This document shows positions 23,001 through 36,634 of a stretch of 64,000 nucleotides of DNA, one piece after another. Source of the DNA: Auanema rhodensis (lineage: Eukaryota > Nematoda > Chromadorea > Rhabditida > Rhabditidae); assembly GCA_964057225.1 (NCBI GenBank), contig OZ059898.1, forward strand, positions 18,763,267 to 18,827,266, in the 5' to 3' direction. Below the pieces are notes generated by a model. That model did not search any database, had not been told where the DNA came from, and saw nothing but the letters and a program-made list of their open reading frames with translations. The stretch's first letter is position 1, and each line of letters starts with the position of its first letter. The position numbers and the translations under genes are program-made.

Positions 23001-25865
23001 CTCGCTTCACGTCAAAGATAAACAGATGCGGTTTTCAAAATTAGATTCCCCATGTCCATATTAGTCTAAAAACAAATTTTTATTGATATTGGTGCATGGT
23101 AACCATGACTTTGAAATTTACGTGAACTTTAATTTATGCTAATTAAGTGTACACATGATGTGCACTTGGTATGTAACTCGCTTCACGTGAAAGATAAAGA
23201 GATGCGGTTTTCAAAATTAGATTCCCCATGTCCATATTAGTCTAAAAACAAATTTTTATTGATATTGGTGCATGGCAACCATGACTTTAAAATTTACGTG
23301 TACTTTAATTTATGCTAATTAAGTGTACACATGATGTGCACTTGGTATGTAACTCGCTTCACGTCAAAGATAAAGAGATGGGGTTTTCAAAATTAGATTC
23401 CCCATGTCCATATTAGTCTAAAAACAAATTTTTATTAATATTGGTGCATGGTAACCATGACTTTGAAATTTACGTGAACTTTAATTTATGCTTATTAAGT
23501 GTACACGTGATGTGCACTTAGTATGTAACTCGCTTCACGTGAAAGATAAATGGATGCGGTTTTCAAAATTAGATTCCCCATGTCCATATTAGTCTAAAAA
23601 TAAATTTTTATTAATATTGGTGCATGGTAACCATGACTTTGAAATTTACGTGAACTTTAATTTATGCTTATTAAGTGTACACGTGATGTGCACTTAGTAT
23701 GTAACTCGCTTCACGTGAAAGATAAATGGATGCGGTTTTCAAAATTAGATTTCCCATGCCCATATTAGTCTAAAAACAAATTTTTATTGATATTGGTGCA
23801 TGGCAACCATGACTTTAAAATTTACGTGTACTTTAATTTATGCTAATTAAGTGTACACATGATGTGCACTTGGTATGTAACTCGCTTCACGTCAAAGATA
23901 AAGAGATGGGGTTTTCAAAATTAGATTCCCCATGTCCATATTAGTCTAAAAACAAATTTTTATTAATATTGGTGCATGGTAACCATGACTTTGAAATTTA
24001 CGTGAACTTTAATTTATGCTTATTAAGTGTACACGTGATGTGCACTTAGTATGTAACTCGCTTCACGTGAAAGATAAATGGATGCGGTTTTCAAAATTAG
24101 ATTTCCCATGCCCATATTAGTCTAAAAACAAATTTTTATTGATATTGGTGCATGGCAACCATGACTTTAAAATTTACGTGTACTTTAATTTATGCTAATT
24201 AAGTGTACACATGATGTGCACTTGGTATGTAACTCGCTTCACGTCAAAGATAAAGAGATGCGGTTTTCAAAATTAGATTCCCCATGTCCATATTAGTCTA
24301 AAAATAAATTTTTATTAATATTGGTGCATGGTAACCATGACTTTGAAATTTACGTGAACTTTAATTTATGCTTATTAAGTGTACACGTGATGTGCACTTG
24401 GTATGTAACTCGCTTCACGTGAAAGATAAAGGGATGCGGTTTTCAAAATTAGATTCCCCATGTCCATATTAGTCTAAAAACAAATTATTATTGATATTGG
24501 TGCATGGTAACCATGACTTTAAAATCAACGTGAACTTTAATTTATGCTAATTAAGTGTACACATGATGTGCACTTGGTATGTAACTCGCTTCACGTCAAA
24601 GATAAACAGATGCGGTTTTCAAAATTAGATTCCCCATGTCCATATTAGTCTAAAAACAAATTTTTATTGATATTGGTGCATGGTAACCATGACTTTGAAA
24701 TTTACGTGAACTTTAATTTATGCTAATTAAGTGTACACATGATGTGCACTTGGTATGTAACTCGCTTCACGTGAAAGATAAAGAGATGCGGTTTTCAAAA
24801 TTAGATTCCCCATGTCCATATTAGTCTAAAAACAAATTTTTATTGATATTGGTGCATGGCAACCATGACTTTAAAATTTACGTGTACTTTAATTTATGCT
24901 AATTAAGTGTACACATGATGTGCACTTGGTATGTAACTCGCTTCACGTCAAAGATAAAGAGATGGGGTTTTCAAAATTAGATTCCCCATGTCCATATTAG
25001 TCTAAAAACAAATTTTTATTAATATTGGTGCATGGTAACCATGACTTTGAAATTTACGTGAACTTTAATTTATGCTTATTAAGTGTACACGTGATGTGCA
25101 CTTGGTATGTAACTCGCTTCACGTGAAAGATAAATGGATGCGGTTTTCAAAATTAGATTTCCCATGCCCATATTAGTCTAAAAACAAATTTTTATTGATA
25201 TTGGTCCATGGCAACCATGACTTTAAAATTTACGTGTACTTTAATTTATGCTAATTAAGTGTACACATGATGTGCACTTGGTATGTAACTCGCTTCACGT
25301 CAAAGATAAAGAGATGCGGTTTTCAAAATTAGATTCCCCATGTCCATATTAGTCTAAAAACAAATTTTTATTAATATTGGTGCATGGTAACCATGACTTT
25401 GAAATTTACGTGAACTTTAATTTATGCTTATTAAGTGTACACGTGATGTGCACTTGGTATGTAACTCGCTTCACGTGAAAGATAAAGGGATGCGGTTTTC
25501 AAAATTAGATTCCCCATGTCCATATTAGTCTAAAAACAAATTATTATTGATATTGGTGCATGGTAACCATGACTTTAAAATCAACGTGAACTTTAATTTA
25601 TGCTAATTAAGTGTACACATGATGTGCACTTGGTATGTAACTCGCTTCACGTCAAAGATAAACAGATGCGGTTTTCAAAATTAGATTCCCCATGTCCATA
25701 TTAGTCTAAAAACAAATTTTTATTGATATTGGTGCATGGTAACCATGACTTTGAAATTTACGTGAACTTTAATTTATACTAATTAAGTGTACACATGATG
25801 TGCACTTGGTATGTAACTCGCTTCACGTGAAAGATAAAGAGATGCGGTTTTCAAAATTAGATTCC
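20060..25865 (+). repeat. 6-monomer (1,056-bp) higher-order repeat, inner family
   Basis: The 'tcaacg' marker lies at 20,829, 21,885, 22,941, 24,525 and 25,581; 'gatgggg' lies at 20,209, 21,265, 22,321, 23,377, 23,905 and 24,961. All intervals are 1,056 bp except across 23,377-23,905, where three extra monomers (528 bp) are interpolated. Units are nearly identical, with private changes such as 'ggggtttttaaaa' near 21,270 and 'ttggtccatgg' near 25,203. This differs in monomer content from the 1,056-bp unit at the left of the window, so the shared length is coincidental or a preferred exchange length. Confidence 0.88.
23377..23904 (+). repeat. 3-monomer interpolation in the 6-monomer repeat
   Basis: The interval between successive 'gatgggg' monomers is 528 bp here instead of 1,056. 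The region carries successive monomers with A at base 31, T at base 87, 'cttagtatg' and 'aaatggatg', so it looks like a hybrid or partial unit produced by out-of-register exchange. Confidence 0.75.
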
Positions 25866-27179
25866 GCATGTCCATATTAGTCTAAAAACAAATTTTTATT
25901 GATATTGGTGCATGGTAACCATGACTTTGAAATTTACGTGAACTTTAATTTATGCTAATTAAGTGTACACGTGATGTGCACTTGGTATGTAACTCGCTTC
26001 ACGTGAAAGATAAAGAGATGCGGTTTTCAAAATTAGATTCCCCATGTCCATATTAGTCTAAAAACAAATTTTTATTGATATTGGTGCATGGCAACCATGA
26101 CTTTAAAATTTACGTGTACTTTAATTTATGCTAATTAAGTGTACACATGATGTGCACTTGGTATGTAACTCGCTTCACGTCAAAGATAAACAGATGCGGT
26201 TTTCAAAATTAGATTCCCCATGTCCATATTAGTCTAAAAACAAATTTTTATTGATATTGGTGCATGGTAACCATGACTTTGAAATTTACGTGAACTTTAA
26301 TTTATGCTAATTAAGTGTACACGTGATGTGCACTTGGTATGTAACTCGCTTCACAAGAAAGATGAAGAGATGCGGTTTTCAAAATTAGATTCCTCATGCC
26401 CATATTAGTCTAAAAACAAATTTTTATTGATATTGGTGCATGGCAACCATGACTTTAAAATTTACGTGTACTTTAATTTATGCTAATTAAGTGTACACAT
26501 GATGTGCACTTGGTATCTAACTCGCTTCACGTGAAAGATAAAGTGATGCGGTTTTCAAAATTAGATTCCGCATGTCCATATTAGTCTAAAAACAAATTTT
26601 TATTAATATTGGTGCATGGTAACCATGACTTTGAAATTTACGTGAACTTTAATTTATGCTTATTAAGTGTACACATGATGTGCACTTGGTATGTAACTCG
26701 CTTCACGTCAAAGATAAAGAGATGGGGTTTTCAAAATTAGATTCCCCATGTCCATATTAGTCTAAAAACAAATTTTTATTGATATTGGTGCATGGTAACC
26801 ATGACTTTGAAATTTACGTGAACTTTAATTTATGCTAATTAAGTGTACACGTGATGTGCACTTGGAATGTAACTCGCTTCACGTGAAAGATGAAGAGATG
26901 CGGTTTTCAAAATTAGATTCCCCATGTCCATATTAATCTAAAAACAAATTTTTATTGATATTGGTGCATGGTAACCATGACTTTGAAATTTACGTGAACT
27001 TTAATTTATGCTAATTAAGTGTACACATGATGTGCACTTGGTATGTAACTCGCTTCACGAGAAAGATAAAAAGATGCGGTTTTCAAATTTAGATTTCGCG
27101 TGTCCATATTAGTCTAAAAACGAATTTTTATTGATATTGATGCATGGTAACCATGACTTTAAAATTTACGTGAACTTTA
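25866..27179 (+). repeat. Mosaic transition monomers
   Basis: About seven and a half monomers mixing both families. They include the copy of the 19,712-20,091 segment at 26,224-26,603, a 'gatgggg' monomer at 26,721, a 'ggaatg' monomer near 26,873, a single-base change 'tattaatcta' near 26,935 and one 'caaatttagatttcgcg' monomer near 27,085. No regular higher-order unit is visible. Confidence 0.75.
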
Positions 27180-30100
27180 ATTTATGCTAATTAAGTGTAC
27201 ACGTGATGTGCACTTGGTATGTAACTCGCTTCACGTGAAAGATAAAGAGATGCGGTTTTCAAAATTAGATTCCTCATGTTCATATTAGTCTAAAAACGAA
27301 TTTTTATTGATATTGATGCATGGTAACCATGACTTTAAAATTTACGTGAACTTTAATTTATGCTAATTAAGTGTACACATGATGTGCACTTGGTATGTAA
27401 CTCGCTTCACGTCAAAGATAAAGAGATGCGGTTTTCAAAATTAGATTCCCCATGTCCATATTAGTCTAAAAACAAATTTTTATTGATATTGGTGCATGGC
27501 AACCATGACTTTAAAATTTACGTGTACTTTAATTTATGCTAATTAAGTGTACACATGATGTGCACTTGGTATGTAACTCGCTTCACGTGAAAGATAAAGT
27601 GATGCGGTTTTCAAAATTAGATTCCGCATGTCCATATTAGTCTAAAAACAAATTTTTATTGATATTGGTGCATGGTAACCATGACTTTGAAATTTACGTG
27701 AACTTTAATTTATGCTAATTAAGTGTACACGTGATGTGCACTTGGAATGTAACTCGCTTCACGTGAAAGATAAAGAGATGCGGTTTTCAAAATTAGATTC
27801 CGCATGTCCATATTAGTCTAAAAACAAATTTTTATTGATATTGGTGCATGGTAACCATGACTTTGAAATTTACGTGAACTTTAATTTATGCTAATTAAGT
27901 GTACACGTGATGTGCACTTGGTATGTAACTCGCTTCACAAGAAAGATAAAGAGATGCGGTTTTCAAAATTAGATTCCTCATGCCCATATTAGTCTAAAAA
28001 CAAATTTTTATTGATATTGGTGCATGGCAACCATGACTTTAAAATTTACGTGTACTTTAATTTATGCTAATTAAGTGTACACATGATGTGCACTTGGTAT
28101 GTAACTCGCTTCACGTGAAAGATAAAGTGATGCGGTTTTCAAAATTAGTTTCCGCATGTCCATATTAGTCTAAAAACAAATTTTTATTGATATTGGTGCA
28201 TGGCAACCATGACTTTAAAATTTACGTGTACTTTAATTTATGCTAATTAAGTGTACACATGATGTGCACTTGGTATGTAACTCGCTTCGCGTCAAAGATA
28301 AAGAGATGGGGTTTTCAAAATTAGATTCCCCATGTCCATATTAGTCTAAAAACAAATTTTTATTGATATTGGTGCATGGTAACCATGACTTTAAAATTTA
28401 CGTGTACTTTAATTTATGCTAATTAAGTGTACACATGATGTGCACTTGGTATGTAACTCGCTTCACGTCAAAGATAAAGAGATGCGGTTTTCAAAATTAG
28501 ATTCCCCATGTCCATATTAGTCTAAAAACAAATTTTTATTAATATTGGTGCATGGTAACCATGACTTTGAAATTTACGTGAACTTTAATTTATGCTTATT
28601 AAGTGTACACGTGATGTGCACTTGGTATGTAACTCGCTTCACGTCAAAGATAAAGAGATGCGGTTTTCAAAATTAGATTCCCCATGTCCATATTAGTCTA
28701 AAAACAAATTTTTATTAATATTGGTGCATGGTAACCATGACTTTGAAATTTACGTGAACTTTAATTTATGCTTATTAAGTGTACACGTGATGTGCACTTG
28801 GTATGTAACTCGCTTCACGTGAAAGATAAAGGGACGCGGTTTTCAAAATTAGATTCCCCATGTCCATATTAGTCTAAAAACAAATTATTATTGATATTGG
28901 TGCATGGTAACCATGACTTTAAAATCAACGTGAACTTTAATTTATGCTAATTAAGTGTACACATGATGTGCACTTGGTATGTAACTCGCTTCACGTGAAA
29001 GATAAAGAGATGCGGTTTTCAAAATTAGATTCCCCATGTCCATATTAGTCTAAAAACAAAATTTTATTGATATTGGTGCATGGCAACCATGACTTTGAAA
29101 TTTACGTGTACTTTAATTTATGCTAATTAAGTGTACACATGATGTGCACTTGGTATGTAACTCGCTTCACGAGAAAGATAAAAAGGTGCGGTTTTCAAAT
29201 TTAGATTTCGCGTGTCCATATTAGTCTAAAAACAAATTTTTATTGATATTGGTGCATGGTAACCATGACTTTGAAATTTACGTGAACTTTAATTTATGCT
29301 AATTAAGTGTACACATGATGTGCACTTGGTATGTAACTCGCTTCACGTCAAAGATAAAGAGATGCGGTTTTCAAAATTAGATTCCCCATGTCCATATTAG
29401 TCTAAAAACAAATTTTTATTAATATTGGTGCATGGTAACCATGACTTTGAAATTTACGTGAACTTTAATTTATGCTTATTAAGTGTACACGTGATGTGCA
29501 CTTGGTATGTAACTCGCTTCACGTGAAAGATAAATGGATGCGGTTTTCAAAATTAGATTCCCCATGTCCATATTAGTCTAAAAACAAATTTTTATTGATA
29601 TTGGTGCATGGTAACCATGACTTTGAAATTTACGTGAACTTTAATTTATGCTAATTAAGTGTACACGTGATGTGCACTTGGTATGTAACTCGCTTCACGT
29701 GAAAGATAAAGAGATGCGGTTTTCAAAATTAGATTCCTCATGTTCATATTAGTCTAAAAACGAATTTTTATTGATATTGATGCATGGTAACCATGACTTT
29801 AAAATTTACGTGAACTTTAATTTATGCTAATTAAGTGTACACATGATGTGCACTTGGTATGTAACTCGCTTCACGTCAAAGATAAAGAGATGCGGTTTTC
29901 AAAATTAGATTCCCCATGTCCATATTAGTCTAAAAACAAATTTTTATTGATATTGGTGCATGGCAACCATGACTTTAAAATTTACGTGTACTTTAATTTA
30001 TGCTAATTAAGTGTACACATGATGTGCACTTGGTATGTAACTCGCTTCACGTGAAAGATAAAGTGATGCGGTTTTCAAAATTAGATTCCGCATGTCCATA

Positions 30101-32140
30101 TTAGTCTAAAAACAAATTTTTATTGATATTGGTGCATGGTAACCATGACTTTGAAATTTACGTGAACTTTAATTTATGCTAATTAAGTGTACACGTGATG
30201 TGCACTTGGAATGTAACTCGCTTCACGTGAAAGATAAAGAGATGCGGTTTTCAAAATTAGATTCCGCATGTCCATATTAGTCTAAAAACAAATTTTTATT
30301 GATATTGGTGCATGGTAACCATGACTTTGAAATTTACGTGAACTTTAATTTATGCTAATTAAGTGTACACGTGATGTGCACTTGGTATGTAACTCGCTTC
30401 ACAAGAAAGATAAAGAGATGCGGTTTTCAAAATTAGATTCCTCATGCCCATATTAGTCTAAAAACAAATTTTTATTGATATTGGTGCATGGCAACCATGA
30501 CTTTAAAATTTACGTGTACTTTAATTTATGCTAATTAAGTGTACACATGATGTGCACTTGGTATGTAACTCGCTTCACGTGAAAGATAAAGTGATGCGGT
30601 TTTCAAAATTAGATTCCGCATGTCCATATTAGTCTAAAAACAAATTTTTATTGATATTGGTGCATGGCAACCATGACTTTAAAATTTACGTGTACTTTAA
30701 TTTATGCTAATTAAGTGTACACATGATGTGCACTTGGTATGTAACTCGCTTCGCGTCAAAGATAAAGAGATGGGGTTTTCAAAATTAGATTCCCCATGTC
30801 CATATTAGTCTAAAAACAAATTTTTATTGATATTGGTGCATGGTAACCATGACTTTAAAATTTACGTGTACTTTAATTTATGCTAATTAAGTGTACACAT
30901 GATGTGCACTTGGTATGTAACTCGCTTCACGTCAAAGATAAAGAGATGCGGTTTTCAAAATTAGATTCCCCATGTCCATATTAGTCTAAAAACAAATTTT
31001 TATTAATATTGGTGCATGGTAACCATGACTTTGAAATTTACGTGAACTTTAATTTATGCTTATTAAGTGTACACGTGATGTGCACTTGGTATGTAACTCG
31101 CTTCACGTCAAAGATAAAGAGATGCGGTTTTCAAAATTAGATTCCCCATGTCCATATTAGTCTAAAAACAAATTTTTATTAATATTGGTGCATGGTAACC
31201 ATGACTTTGAAATTTACGTGAACTTTAATTTATGCTTATTAAGTGTACACGTGATGTGCACTTGGTATGTAACTCGCTTCACGTGAAAGATAAAGGGACG
31301 CGGTTTTCAAAATTAGATTCCCCATGTCCATATTAGTCTAAAAACAAATTATTATTGATATTGGTGCATGGTAACCATGACTTTAAAATCAACGTGAACT
31401 TTAATTTATGCTAATTAAGTGTACACATGATGTGCACTTGGTATGTAACTCGCTTCACGTGAAAGATAAAGAGATGCGGTTTTCAAAATTAGATTCCCCA
31501 TGTCCATATTAGTCTAAAAACAAAATTTTATTGATATTGGTGCATGGCAACCATGACTTTGAAATTTACGTGTACTTTAATTTATGCTAATTAAGTGTAC
31601 ACATGATGTGCACTTGGTATGTAACTCGCTTCACGAGAAAGATAAAAAGGTGCGGTTTTCAAATTTAGATTTCGCGTGTCCATATTAGTCTAAAAACAAA
31701 TTTTTATTGATATTGGTGCATGGTAACCATGACTTTGAAATTTACGTGAACTTTAATTTATGCTAATTAAGTGTACACATGATGTGCACTTGGTATGTAA
31801 CTCGCTTCACGTCAAAGATAAAGAGATGCGGTTTTCAAAATTAGATTCCCCATGTCCATATTAGTCTAAAAACAAATTTTTATTAATATTGGTGCATGGT
31901 AACCATGACTTTGAAATTTACGTGAACTTTAATTTATGCTTATTAAGTGTACACGTGATGTGCACTTGGTATGTAACTCGCTTCACGTGAAAGATAAATG
32001 GATGCGGTTTTCAAAATTAGATTCCCCATGTCCATATTAGTCTAAAAACAAATTTTTATTGATATTGGTGCATGGTAACCATGACTTTGAAATTTACGTG
32101 AACTTTAATTTATGCTAATTAAGTGTACACGTGATGTGCA
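27180..32140 (+). repeat. 14-monomer (2,464-bp) tandem duplication
   Basis: Copy 1 is about 27,180-29,643 and copy 2 about 29,644-32,140. Shared rare markers at 2,464 bp are the 'ctcatgttc' junction (27,279/29,743), 'gcttcgcgtcaaag' (28,281/30,745), 'gggacgcgg' (28,831/31,295), 'caaaatttta' (29,061/31,525) and 'tcaacg' (28,925/31,389). A private T in copy 1 ('ttagtttccgc' near 28,149) is one of the few differences. Copy 2 ends where 'ggaatg' replaces 'ggtatg' at 32,144. Confidence 0.88.
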
Positions 32141-35100
32141 CTTGGAATGTAACTCGCTTCACGTGAAAGATAAAGAGATGCGGTTTTCAAAATTAGATTC
32201 CCCATGTCCATATTAGTCTAAAAACAAATTTTTATTGATATTGGTGCATGGTAACCATGACTTTGAAATTTACGTGAACTTTAATTTATGCTAATTAAGT
32301 GTACACATGATGTGCACTTGGTATGTAACTCGCTTCACGTGAAAGATAAAGTGATGCGGTTTTCAAAATTAGATTCCGCATGTCCATATTAGTCTAAAAA
32401 CAAATTTTTATTGATATTGGTGCATGGCAACCATGACTTTAAAATTTACGTGTACTTTAATTTATGCTAATTAAGTGTACACATGATGTGCACTTGGTAT
32501 GTAACTCGCTTCGCGTCAAAGATAAAGAGATGGGGTTTTCAAAATTAGATTCCCCATGTCCATATTAGTCTAAAAACAAATTTTTATTAATATTGGTGCA
32601 TGGTAACCATGACTTTGAAATTTACGTGAACTTTAATTTATGCTTATTAAGTGTACACGTGATGTGCACTTGGTATGTAACTCGCTTCACAAGAAAGATA
32701 AAGAGATGCGGTTTTCAAAATTAGATTCCTCATGCCCATATTAGTCTAAAAACAAATTTTTATTGATATTGGTGCATGGCAACCATGACTTTAAAATTTA
32801 CGTGTACTTTAATTTATGCTAATTAAGTGTACACATGATGTGCACTTGGTATGTAACTCGCTTCACGTGAAAGATAAAGTGATGCGGTTTTCAAAATTAG
32901 ATTCCGCATGTCCATATTAGTCTAAAAACAAATTTTTATTGATATTGGTGCATGGCAACCATGACTTTAAAATTTACGTGTACTTTAATTTATGCTAATT
33001 AAGTGTACACATGATGTGCACTTGGTATGTAACTCGCTTCACGTCAAAGATAAAGAGATGCGGTTTTCAAAATTAGATTCCCCATGTCCATATTAGTCTA
33101 AAAACAAATTTTTATTAATATTGGTGCATGGTAACCATGACTTTGAAATTTACGTGAACTTTAATTTATGCTTATTAAGTGTACACGTGATGTGCACTTG
33201 GTATGTAACTCGCTTCACGTGAAAGATAAATGGATGCGGTTTTCAAAATTAGATTCCCCATGTCCATATTAGTCTAAAAACAAATTTTTATTGATATTGG
33301 TGCATGGTAACCATGACTTTGAAATTTACGTGAACTTTAATTTATGCTAATTAAGTGTACACGTGATGTGCACTTGGAATGTAACTCGCTTCACGTGAAA
33401 GATAAAGAGATGCGGTTTTCAAAATTAGATTCCCCATGTCCATATTAGTCTAAAAACAAATTTTTATTAATATTGGTGCATGGTAACCATGACTTTGAAA
33501 TTTACGTGAACTTTAATTTATGCTAATTAAGTGTACACATGATGTGCACTTGGTATGTAACTCGCTTCACGTCAAAGATAAAGAGATGCGGTTTTCAAAA
33601 TTAGATTCCCCATGTCCATATTAGTCTAAAAACAAATTTTTATTAATATTGGTGCATGGTAACCATGACTTTGAAATTTACGTGAACTTTAATTTATGCT
33701 TATTAAGTGTACACGTGATGTGCACTTGGTATGTAACTCGCTTCACGTCAAAGATAAAGAGATGCGGTTTTCAAAATTAGATTCCCCATGTCCATATTAG
33801 TCTAAAAACAAATTTTTATTAATATTGGTGCATGGTAACCATGACTTTGAAATTTACGTGAACTTTAATTTATGCTTATTAAGTGTACACGTGATGTGCA
33901 CTTGGTATGTAACTCGCTTCACGTGAAAGATAAAGGGACGCGGTTTTCAAAATTAGATTCCCCATGTCCATATTAGTCTAAAAACAAATTATTATTGATA
34001 TTGGTGCATGGTAACCATGACTTTAAAATCAACGTGAACTTTAATTTATGCTAATTAAGTGTACACATGATGTGCACTTGGTATGTAACTCGCTTCACGT
34101 GAAAGATAAAGAGATGCGGTTTTCAAAATTAGATTCCCCATGTCCATATTAGTCTAAAAACAAAATTTTATTGATATTGGTGCATGGCAACCATGACTTT
34201 GAAATTTACGTGTACTTTAATTTATGCTAATTAAGTGTACACATGATGTGCACTTGGTATGTAACTCGCTTCACGAGAAAGATAAAAAGGTGCGGTTTTC
34301 AAATTTAGATTTCGCGTGTCCATATTAGTCTAAAAACAAATTTTTATTGATATTGGTGCATGGTAACCATGACTTTGAAATTTACGTGAACTTTAATTTA
34401 TGCTAATTAAGTGTACACATGATGTGCACTTGGTATGTAACTCGCTTCACGTCAAAGATAAAGAGATGCGGTTTTCAAAATTAGATTCCCCATGTCCATA
34501 TTAGTCTAAAAACAAATTTTTATTAATATTGGTGCATGGTAACCATGACTTTGAAATTTACGTGAACTTTAATTTATGCTTATTAAGTGTACACGTGATG
34601 TGCACTTGGTATGTAACTCGCTTCACGTGAAAGATAAATGGATGCGGTTTTCAAAATTAGATTCCCCATGTCTATATTAGTCTAAAAACAAATTTTTATT
34701 GATATTGGTGCATGGTAACCATGACTTTGAAATTTACGTGAACTTTAATTTATGCTAATTAAGTGTACACGTGATGTGCACTTGGAATGTAACTCGCTTC
34801 ACGTGAAAGATAAAGAGATGCGGTTTTCAAAATTAGATTCCCCATGTCCATATTAGTCTAAAAACAAATTTTTATTGATATTGGTGCATGGTAACCATGA
34901 CTTTGAAATTTACGTGAACTTTAATTTATGCTAATTAAGTGTACACATGATGTGCACTTGGTATGTAACTCGCTTCACGTGAAAGATAAAGTGATGCGGT
35001 TTTCAAAATTAGATTCCGCATGTCCATATTAGTCTAAAAACAAATTTTTATTGATATTGGTGCATGGCAACCATGACTTTAAAATTTACGTGTACTTTAA

Positions 35101-35369
35101 TTTATGCTAATTAAGTGTACACATGATGTGCACTTGGTATGTAACTCGCTTCGCGTCAAAGATAAAGAGATGGGGTTTTCAAAATTAGATTCCCCATGTC
35201 CATATTAGTCTAAAAACAAATTTTTATTAATATTGGTGCATGGTAACCATGACTTTGAAATTTACGTGAACTTTAATTTATGCTTATTAAGTGTACACGT
35301 GATGTGCACTTGGTATGTAACTCGCTTCACAAGAAAGATAAAGAGATGCGGTTTTCAAAATTAGATTCC
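30870..35369 (+). repeat. Shared block at 2,640-bp offset (15 monomers)
   Basis: About 30,870-32,729 matches 33,510-35,369. Markers are 'gggacg' (31,295/33,935), 'tcaacg' (31,389/34,029), 'ggaatg' (32,144/34,784), 'gcgtcaaag' (32,505/35,145) and 'acaagaaag' (32,689/35,329). The match overlaps copy 2 of the 14-monomer duplication, so this is a further round of amplification with one added monomer. Confidence 0.82.
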
Positions 35370-36634
35370 CCATGTCCATATTAGTCTAAAAACAAATTTT
35401 TATTGATATTGGTGCATGGTAACCATGACTTTGAAATTTACGTGAACTTTAATTTATGCTAATTAAGTGTACACATGATGTGCACTTGGTATGTAACTCG
35501 CTTCACGTGAAAGATAAAGTGATGCGGTTTTCAAAATTAGATTCCGCATGTCCATATTAGTCTAAAAACAAATTTTTATTGATATTGGTGCATGGCAACC
35601 ATGACTTTAAAATTTACGTGTACTTTAATTTATGCTAATTAAGTGTACACATGATGTGCACTTGGTATGTAACTCGCTTCGCGTCAAAGATAAAGAGATG
35701 GGGTTTTCAAAATTAGATTCCCCATGTCCATATTAGTCTAAAAACAAATTTTTATTAATATTGGTGCATGGTAACCATGACTTTGAAATTTACGTGAACT
35801 TTAATTTATGCTTATTAAGTGTACACGTGATGTGCACTTGGTATGTAACTCGCTTCACAAGAAAGATAAAGAGATGCGGTTTTCAAAATTAGATTCCTCA
35901 TGCCCATATTAGTCTAAAAACAAATTTTTATTGATATTGGTGCATGGCAACCATGACTTTAAAATTTACGTGTACTTTAATTTATGCTAATTAAGTGTAC
36001 ACATGATGTGCACTTGGTATGTAACTCGCTTCACGTGAAAGATAAAGTGATGCGGTTTTCAAAATTAGATTCCGCATGTCCATATTAGTCTAAAAACAAA
36101 TTTTTATTGATATTGGTGCATGGCAACCATGACTTTGAAATTTACGTGTACTTTAATTTATGCTAATTAAGTGTACACATGATGTGCACTTGGTATGTAA
36201 CTCGCTTCACGTCAAAGATAAAGAGATGCGGTTTTCAAAATTAGATTCCCCATGTCCATATTAGTCTAAAAACAAATTTTTATTAATATTGGTGCATGGT
36301 AACCATGACTTTGAAATTTACGTGAACTTTAATTTATGCTTATTAAGTGTACACGTGATGTGCACTTGGTATGTAACTCGCTTCACGTGAAAGATAAATG
36401 GATGCGGTTTTCAAAATTAGATTCCCCATGTCCATATTAGTCTAAAAACAAATTTTTATTGATATTGGTGCATGGTAACCATGACTTTGAAATTTACGTG
36501 AACTTTAATTTATGCTAATTAAGTGTACACGTGATGTGCACTTGGAATGTAACTCGCTTCACGTGAAAGATAAAGAGATGCGGTTTTCAAAATTAGATTC
36601 CCCATGTCCATATTAGTCTAAAAACAAATTTTTA
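32300..36634 (+). repeat. Shared block at 3,168-bp offset (18 monomers)
   Basis: From roughly 32,300 to 33,466 the sequence matches about 35,468-36,634. Markers are 'cgcttcacaa' (32,683/35,851), the following 'cctcatgccc', and 'ggaatg' (33,373/36,541). Near 36,135 the second copy has G at base 59 where the first has A. A local 528-bp step (35,323 to 35,851) explains why the 2,640-bp and 3,168-bp offsets coexist. Confidence 0.78.
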
